DNA of 64,000 bases. It comes from Budorcas taxicolor. Lineage: Eukaryota > Chordata > Mammalia > Artiodactyla > Bovidae. A program made the translations under genes and the position numbers. The stretch lies in NCBI RefSeq assembly GCF_023091745.1, contig NC_068935.1:4045001-4109000 (forward strand), in the 5' to 3' direction. Positions 36,492 to 47,207 of the stretch are shown one piece after another (the first letter of the stretch is position 1; the number at the start of each line of letters is the position of its first letter). A model generated the notes under the pieces. The model saw only the letters and a program-made list of their open reading frames with translations, was not told the DNA's origin and ran no database searches.

Positions 36492-36705
36492 GTGAAAGTG
36501 AAAGTGCAGTGGCTCAGTCGTGTATGACTCTTTGCAACCCATGGACTGCAGCCACAAGTCTCCTCCACCCATGGAATTTTCGAGGCAAGAGTATATGAGA
36601 AGGTTGCCATTTCGTTCCCCAGGGGATCTTCTTGACACAGGGATAGAACCCAGGTCTCCCACATAGACGGTAGATGGTTTAGAGTCTGAACTACCAGGGA
36701 AGACT
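36492..36705 (-). mobile_element. Bov-tA SINE
   Basis: Begins GTGAAAGTGAAAGTG at its 3' side, then GTGTATGACTCTTTGCAAC, the Bov-A unit and the tRNA-like head. A 7-bp repeat TGAAGCA flanks it (36485-36491 and 36706-36712). Confidence 0.9.
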
Positions 36706-36853
36706 TGAAGCAACGATGCTACTCTAAAATCAGACCAAGTTCAGTTCAGTCGCTCAGTCCTGTCCAACTCTTTGCGACCCCATGGACTGCAGGACGACAG
36801 GCCTCCCTGTCAATCACCAACTCCCAGAGTTTACACAAACTTATCTCCATCGA

Positions 36854-37176
36854 ACTACCACACAATTGCACTCATCTCACACTCTAGAAAAGTAATGCTC
36901 AAAATTGTTGAAGCCAGGCTTCAGCAATACATGAACCGTGAACTTCCTGATGTTCAAGCTGGTTTCAGAAAAGGCAGAGGAACCAGAGATCAAATTGCCA
37001 ACATATGCTGGATCATCAAAAAAGCAAGAGAGTTCCAGATAAACATCTATTGCTGTTTTATTGACTATGCCAAAGCCTTTGACTATGTGGATCACAATAA
37101 ACTGTGGAAAATTCTGAAAGAGATGGGAATCCCAAACCACCTGACCTGCCTCTTGAGAAACCTATGTGCAAGTTAG
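36854..37176 (+). pseudogene. BovB RT fingers/palm fragment
   Basis: Open codons ALISHSRKVMLKIVEARLQQ, FRKGRGTRDQIANICWIIKK and motif A FIDYAKAFDYVDHNKLWKIL (Cys replaced by Tyr after the FD). The open frame extends 5' into BovB 3' UTR of the host element (from 36772) by chance. It ends at a TAG at 37174-37176. Non-functional. Confidence 0.85.
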
Positions 37177-38120
37177 GAAGCAACAGTTAGAAGTGAACAT
37201 AGAACAACAGACTAGTTCTAAATAGGAAAAGGAGTACATCAAGGCTGTATATTGTCACACTGCTTATTTAACTTATATGCAGAGTACACCATGAGAAACG
37301 TTGGGCTGGAAGAACCACAAGCTGGAATCCACATTGCCAGGAGAAACCTTATGGCAGAAAGTGAAGGGGAACTACAAAGCTTGTTGATGAAAGTGAAAGA
37401 GGAGAGTGAAAAAGTTGGCTTAAATCTCAACACTCAGAAAACTAAGATCATGGCATCTGGTCCCATCATTTCATGTGAAATAGATGGGGAAACAGTGGAA
37501 ACAAGGGCAGACTTAATTTTTTTTTTTTTTTTTTTGGACTTCAAAATCACTGCAGATGGTGACTGAGCCATGAAATTAAAAGATGCTTACTCCTTGGAAG
37601 GAAAGCTATGACCAACCTAGATAGCATATTCAAAAGCAGAGACATAACTTTGCCAACAGAAGTTCATCTAGTCCAGGCTATGGTTTTTCCAGTAGTCATT
37701 ATGGATGTGAAAGTTGGACTGTGAAGAAAGTTGAGCACCAAAGAATTGATGCTTTTGAACTGTGGTTTTGGAGAAGAATCTTGTGAGTCCCTTGGACTGC
37801 AAGGAGATCCAATCAGTCCATTTTAAAGGAGATCAGTCCTGGGTGTTCTTTGGAAGGAATGATGCTAAAGCTGAAACTCCAGTACTTTGGCCACTTCATA
37901 TTAAGAGTTGACTCATTGGAAAAGTCTCTGATGCAGGGAGGGATTGGGGGCAGGAGGAGAAGGGGACGACAGAGGATGAGATGAGTGTATGGCATCACTG
38001 ACTCGATGGACATGAGTTTGAGTGAACTCCGGGTGTTGGTGCTGGACAGGGAGGCCTGGCTTGCTGCAATTCATGGGGTCACAAAGAGGCAGACACGACT
38101 GAGCGACTGAACTGAACTGA
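36854..38120 (+). mobile_element. BovB nested inside another BovB
   Basis: It starts ACTACCACACAATTGCACTC in the RT fingers and ends GACTGAACTGAACTGA. The host BovB motif is duplicated on both sides: ATCTCCATCGA (36843-36853) and ATGTCCATCGA (38121-38131), 11 bp with one mismatch. An internal deletion of about 33 bp near 37346 removes the YADD codons. A T-run is expanded at 37518-37534. Confidence 0.95.
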
Positions 38121-39250
38121 ATGTCCATCGAGTCGGGGATGCCATCCAACCATCTCATCCTTTGTCATCCCCTTCTCCTCCTGCCCTCAATCTTTCCAGC
38201 ATCGGGGTCTTTTCAAATGAGGCAGCTCTTTGCATCAGGTGGCCAAAGTATTGGAGGTTTAGCTTCAACATCACTCATTCCAATGAACACTCAGGACTGA
38301 TATCCTTTAGGATGAACTGGTTGGACCTCCTTGTGGTCCAAGGGACTCTCAAGAGTCCTCTCCAACAGCACAGTTCAAAAGCATCAATTCTTTGCTGTTC
38401 ACCTTTCTTTATAGTCCAACTCTCACATCCATACATGACTACTGGAAAAACCATAGCCTTGACTAGACGGACCTTTGTTGACAAAGTAAAGTCTCTACTT
38501 CTTAATATGCTCTCTAGGTTGGTCATAAATTTCCTTCCAAAGAGTATGTGTCTTTTAATTTCATGGCTGCAATCACAATGTGCAGCAATTTTGGAGCGCA
38601 AAAAAAGTAAAGTCTGACACTGTTTCCACTGTTTCCCCATCTATTTCCCATGAAGTGATGGGACCAGAAGCCATGATCTTAGTTTTCTGAATGTTGAGCT
38701 TTAAGGCAACCTTTTCACTCTCCTTGTTCATTTTCATCAGGGGCCTTTTTGTTACCCTTCACTTTCTACCATAAGGGTGGTGTCATCTGCATGTATGAGG
38801 TTATTGATATTTCTGCCAGCAATCTTGATTCCAGCTTGTGCTTCTTCCAGTCCAGCGTTTCTCATGATGTACTCTGCATAGAAGTTAAATAAGCAGGGTG
38901 ACAATATACAGCCTTGATGTACTCCTTTCCCAATTTGGAACCATTCTGTTGTTCCATGTCCAGTTCTAACTGTTGCTTCCTGACCTGCATACAGATTTTC
39001 AAGAGGCAGATCAGGTGGTCTGGTATTACCATCTCTCTCAGAATTTTCCACAGTTTATTGTGATCCACACAAAGGCTTTGGCATAGTCAATAAAACAGAA
39101 ATGGATGTTTATCTGGAACTCTCGCTTTTTCCATGATCCAGTGGACGTTGGCAATTTTATCTCTGGTTCCTTTGCCTTTTCTAAAACAAGCTTGAACATC
39201 TGGAAGTTCACAGTTCACGTATTTCTGAAGCCTGGCTTGAATTTTGAGAA

Positions 39251-39721
39251 TTACTTTACTAGCGCGTGAGATGAGTGAAATTGTGCGGTAGTTTGAGAAT
39301 TACCTTTCTTGGGAATTGGAATGAAAACTGACCTTTTCCAGTCCTGTGGCCACTGTTGAGTTTTCCAAATTTGCTGGCATATTTTGTGCAGCACTTTCAC
39401 AGCATCATCTTTTAGGATTTGAAATAGCTCTACTGGAATTCCATCACCTCCACTAGCTTTGTTCATAGTGATGCTTCCTAAGGCCCACTTGACTTCAGAT
39501 TCAAGAATGTCTGGCTCTACATGAGTGATCACACCATCATGATTATCTGGGTCCTGAAGATCTTTTTTGTATAGTTCTTCTGTATATTCTTGCCACCTCT
39601 TCTTAATATCTTCTGCTTCTGTTAGGTCCAGACCATTTCTGTCCTTTATCGAGCCCATCTTTGCATGAAATGTTCCCTTGGTATCTCTAATTTTCTTGAA
39701 GAGATCTCTAGTTTTTCCCAT
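39251..39721 (-). pseudogene. BovB RT fingers fragment (outer element)
   Basis: 156 open codons, MGKTRDLFKKIRDTKGTFHA through WPQDWKRSVFIPIPKKGN, then divergent residues after a short deletion near the NAKECSNYH block. It belongs to the outer BovB. No catalytic Asp is included. Confidence 0.88.
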
Positions 39722-40675
39722 TCTATTATTTTCCTCTATTTCTTTGCACTGATCACCAAGGAAGGCTTTTTTTTTTTTTTTTTCAATCTCACCTTGCTAT
39801 TCTTTGGAACTCTGCATTCAAATAAGTATATCCTTCCTTCTCTCTTTTGCTTTTTGCTTCCCTTCTTTCACAGCTATTTTTAAGGCCTTCTCAGACAGCT
39901 TTTTGCTTTTTTGCATTTCTTTTTCTTGGGAATCATCTTGACCCCTGTCTCCTGTTCAATGTGATGAACCTCCATCCATAGATCTTCAGGGATATTGTCT
40001 ATCAGATCTAATCCTTTAAATCTATTTGTCACTTTCCATGTATAATCATAAGGAATTTGATTTAGGTCATACCTGAATGGTCTAGTGGTTTTCCCCCCTT
40101 TTTCAATTTAAGTCTGAATTTGGCAATAAGGAGTTTATGATCTGACCCACAGTCAGCTCCCAGTCTTGTTTTTGCTGACTGTATAGAGCTTCTCCATCTT
40201 TGGCTGCAAAGAATATAATCAACCTGATTTTGGCATTGACCATCTGGTCATGTCCATATGTAGAGTAATCTCTTGTGTTATTGGAAGAGGGTGTTTGCTA
40301 TGACCAGTGCATTCTCTTGGTAGAACTCTATTAGCTTTTGCCCTGCTTCATTGTGTACTCCAAGGCCAAATTTGCCTGTTACCCCAGGTGTTTCTTGACT
40401 TCCTACTTTTGCATTCCAGATCCCTATAATGAAAAGGACATTTTTTTTTTTAGTTTAGTTCTAAAAGGTCTTGTAGGTCTTCATAGAACCATTCAACTTC
40501 AGCTTCTTCAGCATTACTGCTCAGGGGATAGGCTTGGATTACTGTGATATTGAATGGTTTGCCTTGAAAACGAACAGAGATCATTCTGTCTTTTTTGAGA
40601 TTGCATCCAAGTACTGCATTTCGGATCTTTGGTGACTATGATCACTACTCCATTTCTTCTAAGGGATTCCTGCTC

Positions 40676-40885
40676 TCAGTAGTAGATATAATGGTCATCT
40701 GAGTTAAATTCACCCATTCCAGTCCATTTTAGTTTGCTGATTCCTAGAATGTCGATGTTCACCCTTGCCATCTCTTGTTTGACCACTTCCAATTTGCCTT
40801 GATTCATGGACCTAACATCCCAGGCTCCTATGCAATATTGCTCTTTACAGCATTGGACCTTGCTTTTATCACCAGTCACATCCAC
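40676..40885 (-). pseudogene. BovB APE endonuclease N-terminus, catalytic Glu changed
   Basis: About 70 codons: VRSMNQGKLEVVKQEMARVN followed by DILGISKLKWTGMGEFNSDD. The other endonuclease copy at 44040-44720 reads GISELKW at the same place. The Glu of this block aligns with the metal-binding Glu of APE-like nucleases, so Lys here would abolish nicking. A TGA at 40676-40678 ends it where related copies read Cys. Confidence 0.85.
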
Positions 40886-41237
40886 AACTGGGTGTTATTT
40901 TTGCTTTGGCTCTGTCCCTTCATTCTTTCTGGAGTTATTTATCCACTGATCTCCAGTAGAATATTAGGCTGGGGAGTTCATCTTTCAGTGTCCTATTTTT
41001 TTTATTTGCCTTTTCATACTGTTCATGGGTTCTCAAGGCAAAAACACTGAGGTGGTTTGACATTCCCTTCCCCAGTGGACCACATTTTGTCAGAACTCTC
41101 CACCACGACCTGACTGTCTTGGGTGACCCTATACAGCATGGCTTAGTTTCATTGAGTTAGACAAGGCTGTGTTCCATGTGAGAAGCCAAGTCAATTATCT
41201 ACAGGATTAAATTAACCTTGCTAGCCTAAATCTCAAA

Positions 41238-41434
41238 AGTGAAAGTGAAAGTTGCTCAGTCATGTCTGACTCTTTGGAACTCCATGGACTATACAGTCCA
41301 TGGAAGTCTCCAGGCCAGAATGTTGGAGTGGGTAGCCTTTCCCTTCTCCAGGGGATCTTCCCCGCCCAGCGATTAAACCCAGGACTCCCACATTGCAAGT
41401 GGATTCTTTATCAGCTGAGCCACAAGGGAAGCCC
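41238..41434 (-). mobile_element. Bov-tA SINE with 15-bp target-site duplication
   Basis: AGTGAAAGTGAAAGTTGCTC start at its 3' side, Bov-A unit, then the tRNA head in reverse ending AAGGGAAGCCC. A perfect 15-bp repeat AGCCTAAATCTCAAA flanks it (41223-41237 and 41435-41449). Confidence 0.95.
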
Positions 41435-41449
41435 AGCCTAAATCTCAAA

Positions 41450-41830
41450 GGGTAATATTATCACTGCCTCATCCTGATTTTGTTTACTTGCCACTCATTA
41501 CTTCCCAACAAGAACTCTCCTCTCCAGAAAATGGTAAACATTCAGATTCACACTATGATGACAGAGTTTACACTGTCTTCCTTTCCGAGTATTGACTCCT
41601 TTTGCTCTACCCTTTAACATCCAATTCCAATTTCATCTCCCAAACATAAATATCCCTAATTCATAGAACCTCTAAATTTTATAGTTGGAAATTTACCTAG
41701 AAATAATCTAGTTCAATGGTCTGGTCTCTAGACAATAAAATCAAGACTCAGAAATTTAATGACTGATTTAAAATTATAGATCCAGTGAGCAAATAATGAC
41801 CATAAACCCCAAGCACCCTTCTTGATACTG
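41450..41830. other. Unassigned DNA, possibly old repeat at the end
   Basis: TAGTTGGAAATTTACC ... TCTAGTTCAATGG ... AAGACTCAGAAATTTAATGAC (41682-41765) vaguely follows an old mammalian repeat order. Too diverged to name. Confidence 0.35.
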
Positions 41831-42141
41831 TAGTTCAGTTGCTCAGTCATGTCTGACTTATTGTGACCCCATGGACTGCAGTAGTCAGGCTTCCCTGCCC
41901 TTCACTATCTCCCAGAGTTTGCTCAAACTCATGTGCACTGAGTTGATAATGCCATCCAACCATCTTATCCTCTATCGCTCCCTTCTCCTCTTGCCCTCAA
42001 TCTTTCCCAGCATCAAGGCATTTTCCAATGAGTTGGCTATTCGCATCAAATGTGCAAAGTATTGGTGCTTCAGCATCAAACCTTCCAATGAATATTCAGG
42101 ATGGATTTCCTTTAGGATTGATGGGCTGCATATCCTTGCTT
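41831..42141 (-). mobile_element. BovB 3' end
   Basis: Reverse BovB 3' UTR and RT C-terminal codons, TAGTTCAGTTGCTCAGTCATG to GATGGGCTGCATATCCTTGC. Confidence 0.93.
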
Positions 42142-42199
42142 GTTTCCCATAGTTTCCAGCAAATATGTAGAACTGTTTTATGAACTGAAAGATATTTAA

Positions 42200-42345
42200 C
42201 AGTTGTGGCCCCCTTCCATGAGATGCCAATAGCATTCCAGTTCTTGTGACCCTTAAAACTGTCCCCACATATTTATGTACACATTTATTGGACAGAATCA
42301 TCCCCATGTACATAGAACTATCCTAGGTTGAGAAATACTGCCCTA
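42200..42345. repeat. Possible ancient DNA-transposon fragment
   Basis: GATGCCAATAGCATTCCAG, GACCCTTAAAACTGTCCCC, GGACAGAATCATCCCCATG, AGGTTGAGAAATACTGCCC: order and ending resemble an old hAT-type nonautonomous repeat. Weak. Confidence 0.35.
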
Positions 42346-43194
42346 GTACAATGTTTTGCACATAGTATCCATAAAACATTTTCTTAGATAACACTGTTAA
42401 AGAAACTCAAAACAAGTTTCATAGAAGATATAAGAACTCACAGAATGAAGAATGGACCAAATTTGAATCTCATGAGAAATAACTGAGGATAAAACAATTT
42501 TTTGTAGGCTCTTATTAGCAATATAAGATATAAGAGTAGTGGTATCCCTACATTTGTCCAGGCACCTTACAAATAACTGATCTGTCATTTGAATTTTACT
42601 TATTTTGAATTTTTAAAAATCCTGAATATTCTGTATTATATCGTTTAAGTTTCTCCTTCAAAGTTTCCCTTTGTCTTCTTCCCTTCTTTTTGGAGGAGGT
42701 TATGTCTAAAGCCATTTTCAAGGAGGAACAACATCTGTACGCTTGAACCCATCTTCTGGAACTGTGACCATACTCTTACTAATAATACCTATTTCAAAAA
42801 AAAAAGGAATCAATATTAATGATTATTTATCACAGTTCTGCATCCTGATATATGATATATCTCCATTCTTAACTGCACTTCTGCAAATAGTATTTATTTT
42901 TACATCAATTCTATATAGCAAATGGGATGACTCTGGTTGGACAGATGAATAAAACTGGGATCACAAAATGTTAAATAATTTGCCTGTAAACATATACCAG
43001 GACAATGGGAGAGCCAGCAAATAAATAACAGTTTCTTGACTATAAATTCAACAACTTTTCCATCTTCAACACATTTCCTAACATATTCCTCCTTTTTTGA
43101 ATTTTCAGTCTTTTCTACAGCATTGATAACTTCTCCCTCTCTTCTAAATATATACTCAAATGCCACTGTTAAGAAAACAAATCAAAAACCTACA
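42346..43194. other. Unassigned AT-rich DNA
   Basis: No gene or confident repeat. 42925-43025 has faint MIR-like order, not enough to call. Confidence 0.4.
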
Positions 43195-43690
43195 CTCTGC
43201 CTGCCTTTCCCTTAAATTCTCCTTTTCTCTCTCTTCACTGAAAACTACAGGAAAGAATTGTCTACTATTTCTCACCATTGAGTCATTCCCAATTGATTAC
43301 AATCTAGCTTCTGCTGCGCAACTCTACTGAAGCTGCTTTCAATAAGGTCACCACTGATTTTCTAAGTATCAAATTGTGTGGACTCTGCACAGTTCTCTTA
43401 ATAATCAGCCTATCTATAGCAGCCGAGGCAATCACAACCTCTCCCATATTCAAATATTCTCCTCCTTTGGCTATCATGAAACTACACTCTCTAGTTCTCA
43501 TATATCTTTTTTCACATTCAATTCAACTCATTAGCTTTTTCGTCTTTCTACACTTACCCTTAAAGTAGACAGAACTCAAGGCTCTACCTATTTTCACGGC
43601 CATGATTCCTCCCCTTAGATACCCTCATCCTCTCACATGGCTCCTGTCATGACCTTCCCACAGATAAATATAGATAGTTCTTGGCGTCTT
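43195..43690 (+). mobile_element. Ancient L2/L3-type (CR1-like) LINE, RT-coding fossil
   Basis: CAATCTAGCTTCTGCTGCG, TCTACTGAAGCTGCTTTCAA and TAAGGTCACCACTGATTTTC translate as STEAAFNKVTTDFL, and the following codons give LLIISLSIAAEA. These match in order the STETAL-KVTNDLL ... LLDLSAAFD block of CR1/L2-type reverse transcriptases, with the catalytic Asp lost. Downstream CAAGGCTCTACCTATTTTCA and TACCCTCATCCTCTCACATGG fit the next part of the same family. Very old and unrelated to BovB. Confidence 0.55.
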
Positions 43691-44039
43691 ACCACCAAAT
43701 ACATGTTTCATGATGCTCCATGAATGTTTAAAATGGAAAAATTTTTGCCACTCCTCAAATTCACCTTTCTCTCAACTAAAATCTGCTCCTTTTCTTGTGA
43801 TGCTTATCTAAACTAACATTAATCGTATTTCAAAAAGGCATCCATTACCCATCCATATAACCTCTGCAATTTTCCTCATCTCTATCCAAAAAGGACATCT
43901 TTTGGGGTGTTAGTTCTAAAAGGTCTTGGAGGTCTTCATAGAACCATTCAACTTCAGCTTCTTCAGCATTACTGGTTGGGGCATAGACTTGGATTACTGT
44001 GATATTGAATGGTTTGCCTTGGAAACTAATAAAAATCAT

Positions 44040-44720
44040 TCATTCATTTTTGAGATTGCATCCAAGTAATGCATTTCGGACTCTTTTGTTGACCATGATG
44101 GCTACTCCATTTCTTCTGAGGGATTCCTGCCCACAGTAGTAGATATAATGGTCATCTGAGTTAAATTCACCCATTCCAGTCCATTTTAGTTCGCTGATTC
44201 CTAGAATGTCAATGTTCACTCTTGCCATCTCCTGTTTGACCACTTCCAATTTTCCTTGATTCATGGACCTGATATTCCAGGTTCCTATGCAATATTGCTC
44301 TTTACAGCATTGGACCTTGCTTCTCTCACCAGTCACATCCACAGCTGGGTATTGTTTTTGCTTTGGCTCCATCCCTTCATTCTTTCTGGAGTTATTTCTC
44401 CACTGATCTCCAGTAGCATATTGGGCACCTAATGACCTGGGGAGTACCTCTTTTAGTATCTTACCATTTTGCCTTTTCATACTGTTCATGGGGTTCTCAA
44501 GGCAAGAATACTGAAGTGGTTTGCCATTCCCTTCTCCAGCGGACCACATTTTGTCAGACCTCTCCACCATGACCCGCCCATCTTGGGTTGCCCCACGGGC
44601 ATGGCTTAGTTTCATTGAGTTAGACAAGGCTGTGGTCCTAGTGTGATTAGAATGACTAGTTTTCTGTGAGTATGGTTTCAGTGTGTCTTCCCTCTGATGC
44701 CCTCTTGCAACACCTACCAT
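44040..44720 (-). pseudogene. BovB 5' region and APE endonuclease N-terminus
   Basis: 226 open codons, read against the rest of this element because the segment is inverted. The first ~120 residues (from MVGVARGHQRED) have no domain I recognise and may be translated 5' UTR. Then come GTWNIRSMNQGKLEVVKQEM, ARVNIDILGISELKWTGMGE (with the Glu expected of APE-like nucleases) and FNSDDHYIYYCGQESLRRNG. It ends at TGA 44040-44042, where a related copy (52080) reads Arg: a CGA-to-TGA change. The same frame continues at 43845-44039 with the VYAPTSN block and QDLLEL. The enzyme would nick target DNA to prime reverse transcription. Confidence 0.88.
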
Positions 44721-44890
44721 TTTACTTGGGTTTCTCTTATCATGGGCGTGGGGTATCTCTTCACGGCTGCTCCAGCAAAGCGCAGCCGCTGCTCCTTACC
44801 TTGGATGAGGGGTATCTCCTCCCGCTGCCCTTCCTGACCTTCAAAGTGGGATGGCTCCTCTAGGCCCTCCTGCACCCACACAGCTACCAC
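44721..44890 (-). promoter_or_regulatory. BovB 5' UTR, GC- and CpG-richer, possible internal promoter
   Basis: The only copy of this part of BovB in the window. It stands out from the AT-rich surroundings (GCAGCCGCTGCTCC, CTCCTCCCGCTGCCC) with several CpGs. LINEs of this kind carry an internal promoter at the 5' end, so that role is inferred; no motif was identified with certainty. Confidence 0.4.
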
Positions 44891-45003
44891 AAGACCTTTT
44901 AGAACTAATACCCAAAAAAGATGTCCTTTTCATTATGGGGGACTAGAATGCAAAAGTGGGAAGTTAAGAAACACCTGGAGTAACAGGAAAATTTGGCCTT
45001 GGA

Positions 45004-45460
45004 ATGTGGAATGAAGCAGGGCAAAGACTAATAGAGTTTTGCCAAGAAAATGCACTGGTCATAGCCAACACCCTCTTCCAACAACACAAGAGAAGACTCT
45101 ACACATGGACATCACCAGATGGTCAACACCGAAATCAGATTGATTACATTCTCTGCAGCAAAAGATGGAGAAGCTCTATACAGTAAACCAAAACAAGACC
45201 AGGAGCTGACTGTGGCTCAGATCATGAACTCCTTATTACCAAATTCAGACTCAAATTGAAGAAAGTAGGGAAAACCGTTAGACCATTCAGGTATGACCTA
45301 AATCAAATCCCTTATGATTATACAGTGGAAGTGAGAAATAGATTTAAGGGCCTAGATCTGATAGATAGAGTGCCTGATGAACTATGGAATGAGGTTCGTG
45401 ACACTGTACAGGAGACAGGGGTCAAGATGATTTCCAAGATAAAGAAATGCAAAAAAGCAA
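45004..45460 (+). pseudogene. BovB endonuclease C-terminal half and linker
   Basis: In frame with the RT downstream. It reads GQRLIEFCQENALVIANTLF, YTWTSPDGQHRNQIDYILC, then ADCGSDHELL (the SDH block of APE-like nucleases, near 45207-45235), and KFRLKLKKVGKTVRPFRYDL into the linker NRFKGLDLIDRVPDELW. Stops: TAG near 44943 and TAA near 44968 just upstream, TAA at 45184-45186, TAG at 45463-45465 (Trp elsewhere). Confidence 0.88.
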
Positions 45461-45492
45461 AATAGCTGTCTGGGAAAGCCTTACAAATATCT

Positions 45493-46440
45493 GTGAAAGG
45501 AAGAGAAGTGAAAAGCCAAGGAGAAAAGGAAAGATATAAGTATCTGAATGCAGAGTTCCAAAGAATAGCAAGAAGAGACAAGAAAGCCTTCTTCAGTGAT
45601 CAATACAAAAGAATAGAGGAAAAGAACAGATTGGGAAAGACTAGAGTTCGCTTCAAGAAAATTAGAGATACCAAGGGAACATTTCATGAAAAGATGGGCT
45701 CGATAAAGGAAAGAAATGGTATGGACCTAACAGAAGCAGAAGATATTAAGAAGAGGTGGCAAGAATACACAGAAGGACTGTACAAAAAAGATCTTCATGA
45801 CCCGGATAATCACAATGGTGTGATCACTGATCTAGAGCCAGACATCCTGGAGTGTGAAGTCAAGTGGGACTTAGAAAGCATCACTATGAAAAAAGCTAGT
45901 GGAGGTGATGGAATTTCAGTTGAGCTAATTCAAATCCTGAAAGATGATGCTGTGAAAGGGCTGCACTCAACATGCCGGCAAATTTGGAAAACTCAACAGT
46001 GGTCACAAGACTGGAAAAGGTCAGTTTTCATTCCAATTCCAAAGAAAGGCAGTGCCAAAGAATGCGCAAATTACCACACAATTGCACTCATCTCACATGC
46101 TAGTAAAGTAATGCTGAAAATTCTCAAGGCCAGACTTCAGAAATACATGAACCGTGAACTTCCTGATGTTCAAGCTGGTTTTAAAAAAGGCAGAGGAACC
46201 AGAGATCAAATTGCCAACATATGCTGGATCATGGAAAAAGCAACAGAGTTCCAGAAAAACATCTCTTTCTGCTTGATTGACTATGCCAAAGCCTTTGACT
46301 GTGTGGATCACAATAAACTGTGGAAAATTCTGAGAGAGATGGCAATACCAGACCACCTGACCTGCCTCTTGAGAATCTGTATGCAGGTTAGGAAGCAACA
46401 GTTAGAACTGGACATGGAACAACAGACTGGTTCCAAATAG
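45493..46440 (+). pseudogene. BovB RT fingers/palm, 315 open codons
   Basis: The longest forward BovB frame in this element. Blocks: ERYKYLNAEFQRIARRDKKA, MGSIKERNGMDLTEAEDIKK, ASGGDGISVELIQILKDDAV, WSQDWKRSVFIPIPKKGSAK, FKKGRGTRDQIANICWIMEK and palm motif A LIDYAKAFDCVDHNKLWKIL. A one-base deletion near 46375 (LLRICMQVRK instead of LLRNLYAGQE) throws the rest out of frame. The true frame resumes at 46467. Apart from that indel the palm is intact. Confidence 0.92.
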
Positions 46441-46466
46441 GAAAAGGAGTACGTCAAGGCTGTATA

Positions 46467-47207
46467 TTGTCCCCCTGCTTATTTAATTTATATGCAGAGT
46501 ACATCATGAGAAACGCTGGGCTGGAAGAAACACAAGCTGGAATCAAGATTGCCAGGAGAAATATCAATAACCTCAGATATGCAGATGACACCACCCTGAT
46601 GGCAGAAAGTGAAGAGGAACTAAAAAGCCTCTTGATGAAAGTAAAAGAGGAGAGTGAAAAAGTTGGCTTAAAGCTCAACAATCATAAAATGAAGATCATG
46701 GCATCCGGTCCCATCACTTCATGGGAAATAGATGGAGAAACAGTGGAAACAGTGTCAGACTTTATTTTGGGGGGCTCCAAAATCACTGCAGATGGTGATT
46801 GCAGCCATGAAATTAAAAGACACTTACTCCTTGGAAGAAGAGCTATGAGCAACCTAGATAGTATATTCAAAAGCAGAGACATTACTTTGCTGACCAAGGT
46901 CCGTCTAGTCAAGGCTATGGTTTTTCCAGTAGTCATGTATGGATGTGAGAGTTGGACTGTGAAGAAAGCTGAGTGCCGAAGAATTGATGCTTTTGAACTG
47001 TGGTGTTGAAGAAGACTCTTGAGAGTCCCTTGGACTGCAAGGAGATCCAACCAGTCCATTCGGAAGGAGATCAGCCCTGGGATTTCTTTGGAAGGAATGA
47101 TGCTAAAGCTGAAGCTCCAGTACTTTGGCCACCTCATGCGAAGAGTTGACTCATTGGAAAAGACTTTGATGCTTGGAGGGATTGGGGGCAGGAGTAGAAA
47201 GGAATGA
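46467..47207 (+). pseudogene. BovB RT catalytic motif C to C-terminus
   Basis: It starts SPCLFNLYAEYIMRNAGLEE (motif B tail) and contains intact motif C NNLRYADDTTLMAESEEELK, the thumb KVKEESEKVGLKLN, and KITADGDCSHEIKRHLLLGR. A TGA at 47007-47009 replaces TGG (Trp of LWCWRRLLRV). The same frame reopens at 47019 and ends at a TGA (47205-47207) where other copies read Arg, shortly before the natural end. Non-functional, but among the least damaged catalytic regions here. Confidence 0.9.

Larger units (their letters stand above)
36739..41180 (-). mobile_element. Nearly full-length BovB, interrupted by a second BovB
   Basis: The outer element is 36739-36853 plus 38132-41180 (about 3.1 kb), from the 3' tail through RT and endonuclease into the 5' UTR (GTTAGACAAGGCTGTG near 41155). 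It lacks only about 290 bp present at the 5' end of the copy at 43893-47354. Another BovB (36854-38120) sits near its 3' end. Coding remnants: RT C-terminus 38275-38640, motif C region 38752-39051 (HADD in place of YADD), RT fingers 39251-39721, endonuclease N-terminus 40676-40885. Homopolymer T expansions occur near 39768-39783 and 40441-40451. Confidence 0.95.

Noticed and set aside
36735..41191. CCAAGT on both sides of the outer BovB as a target-site duplication
   Set aside because: Only 6 bp, and it would leave unmatched bases at the 5' end; not distinguishable from chance.
43845..44890. The inverted segment considered as a separate BovB insertion
   Set aside because: It has no 3' tail and no duplication of its own; the 11-bp duplication encloses it together with the forward segment.
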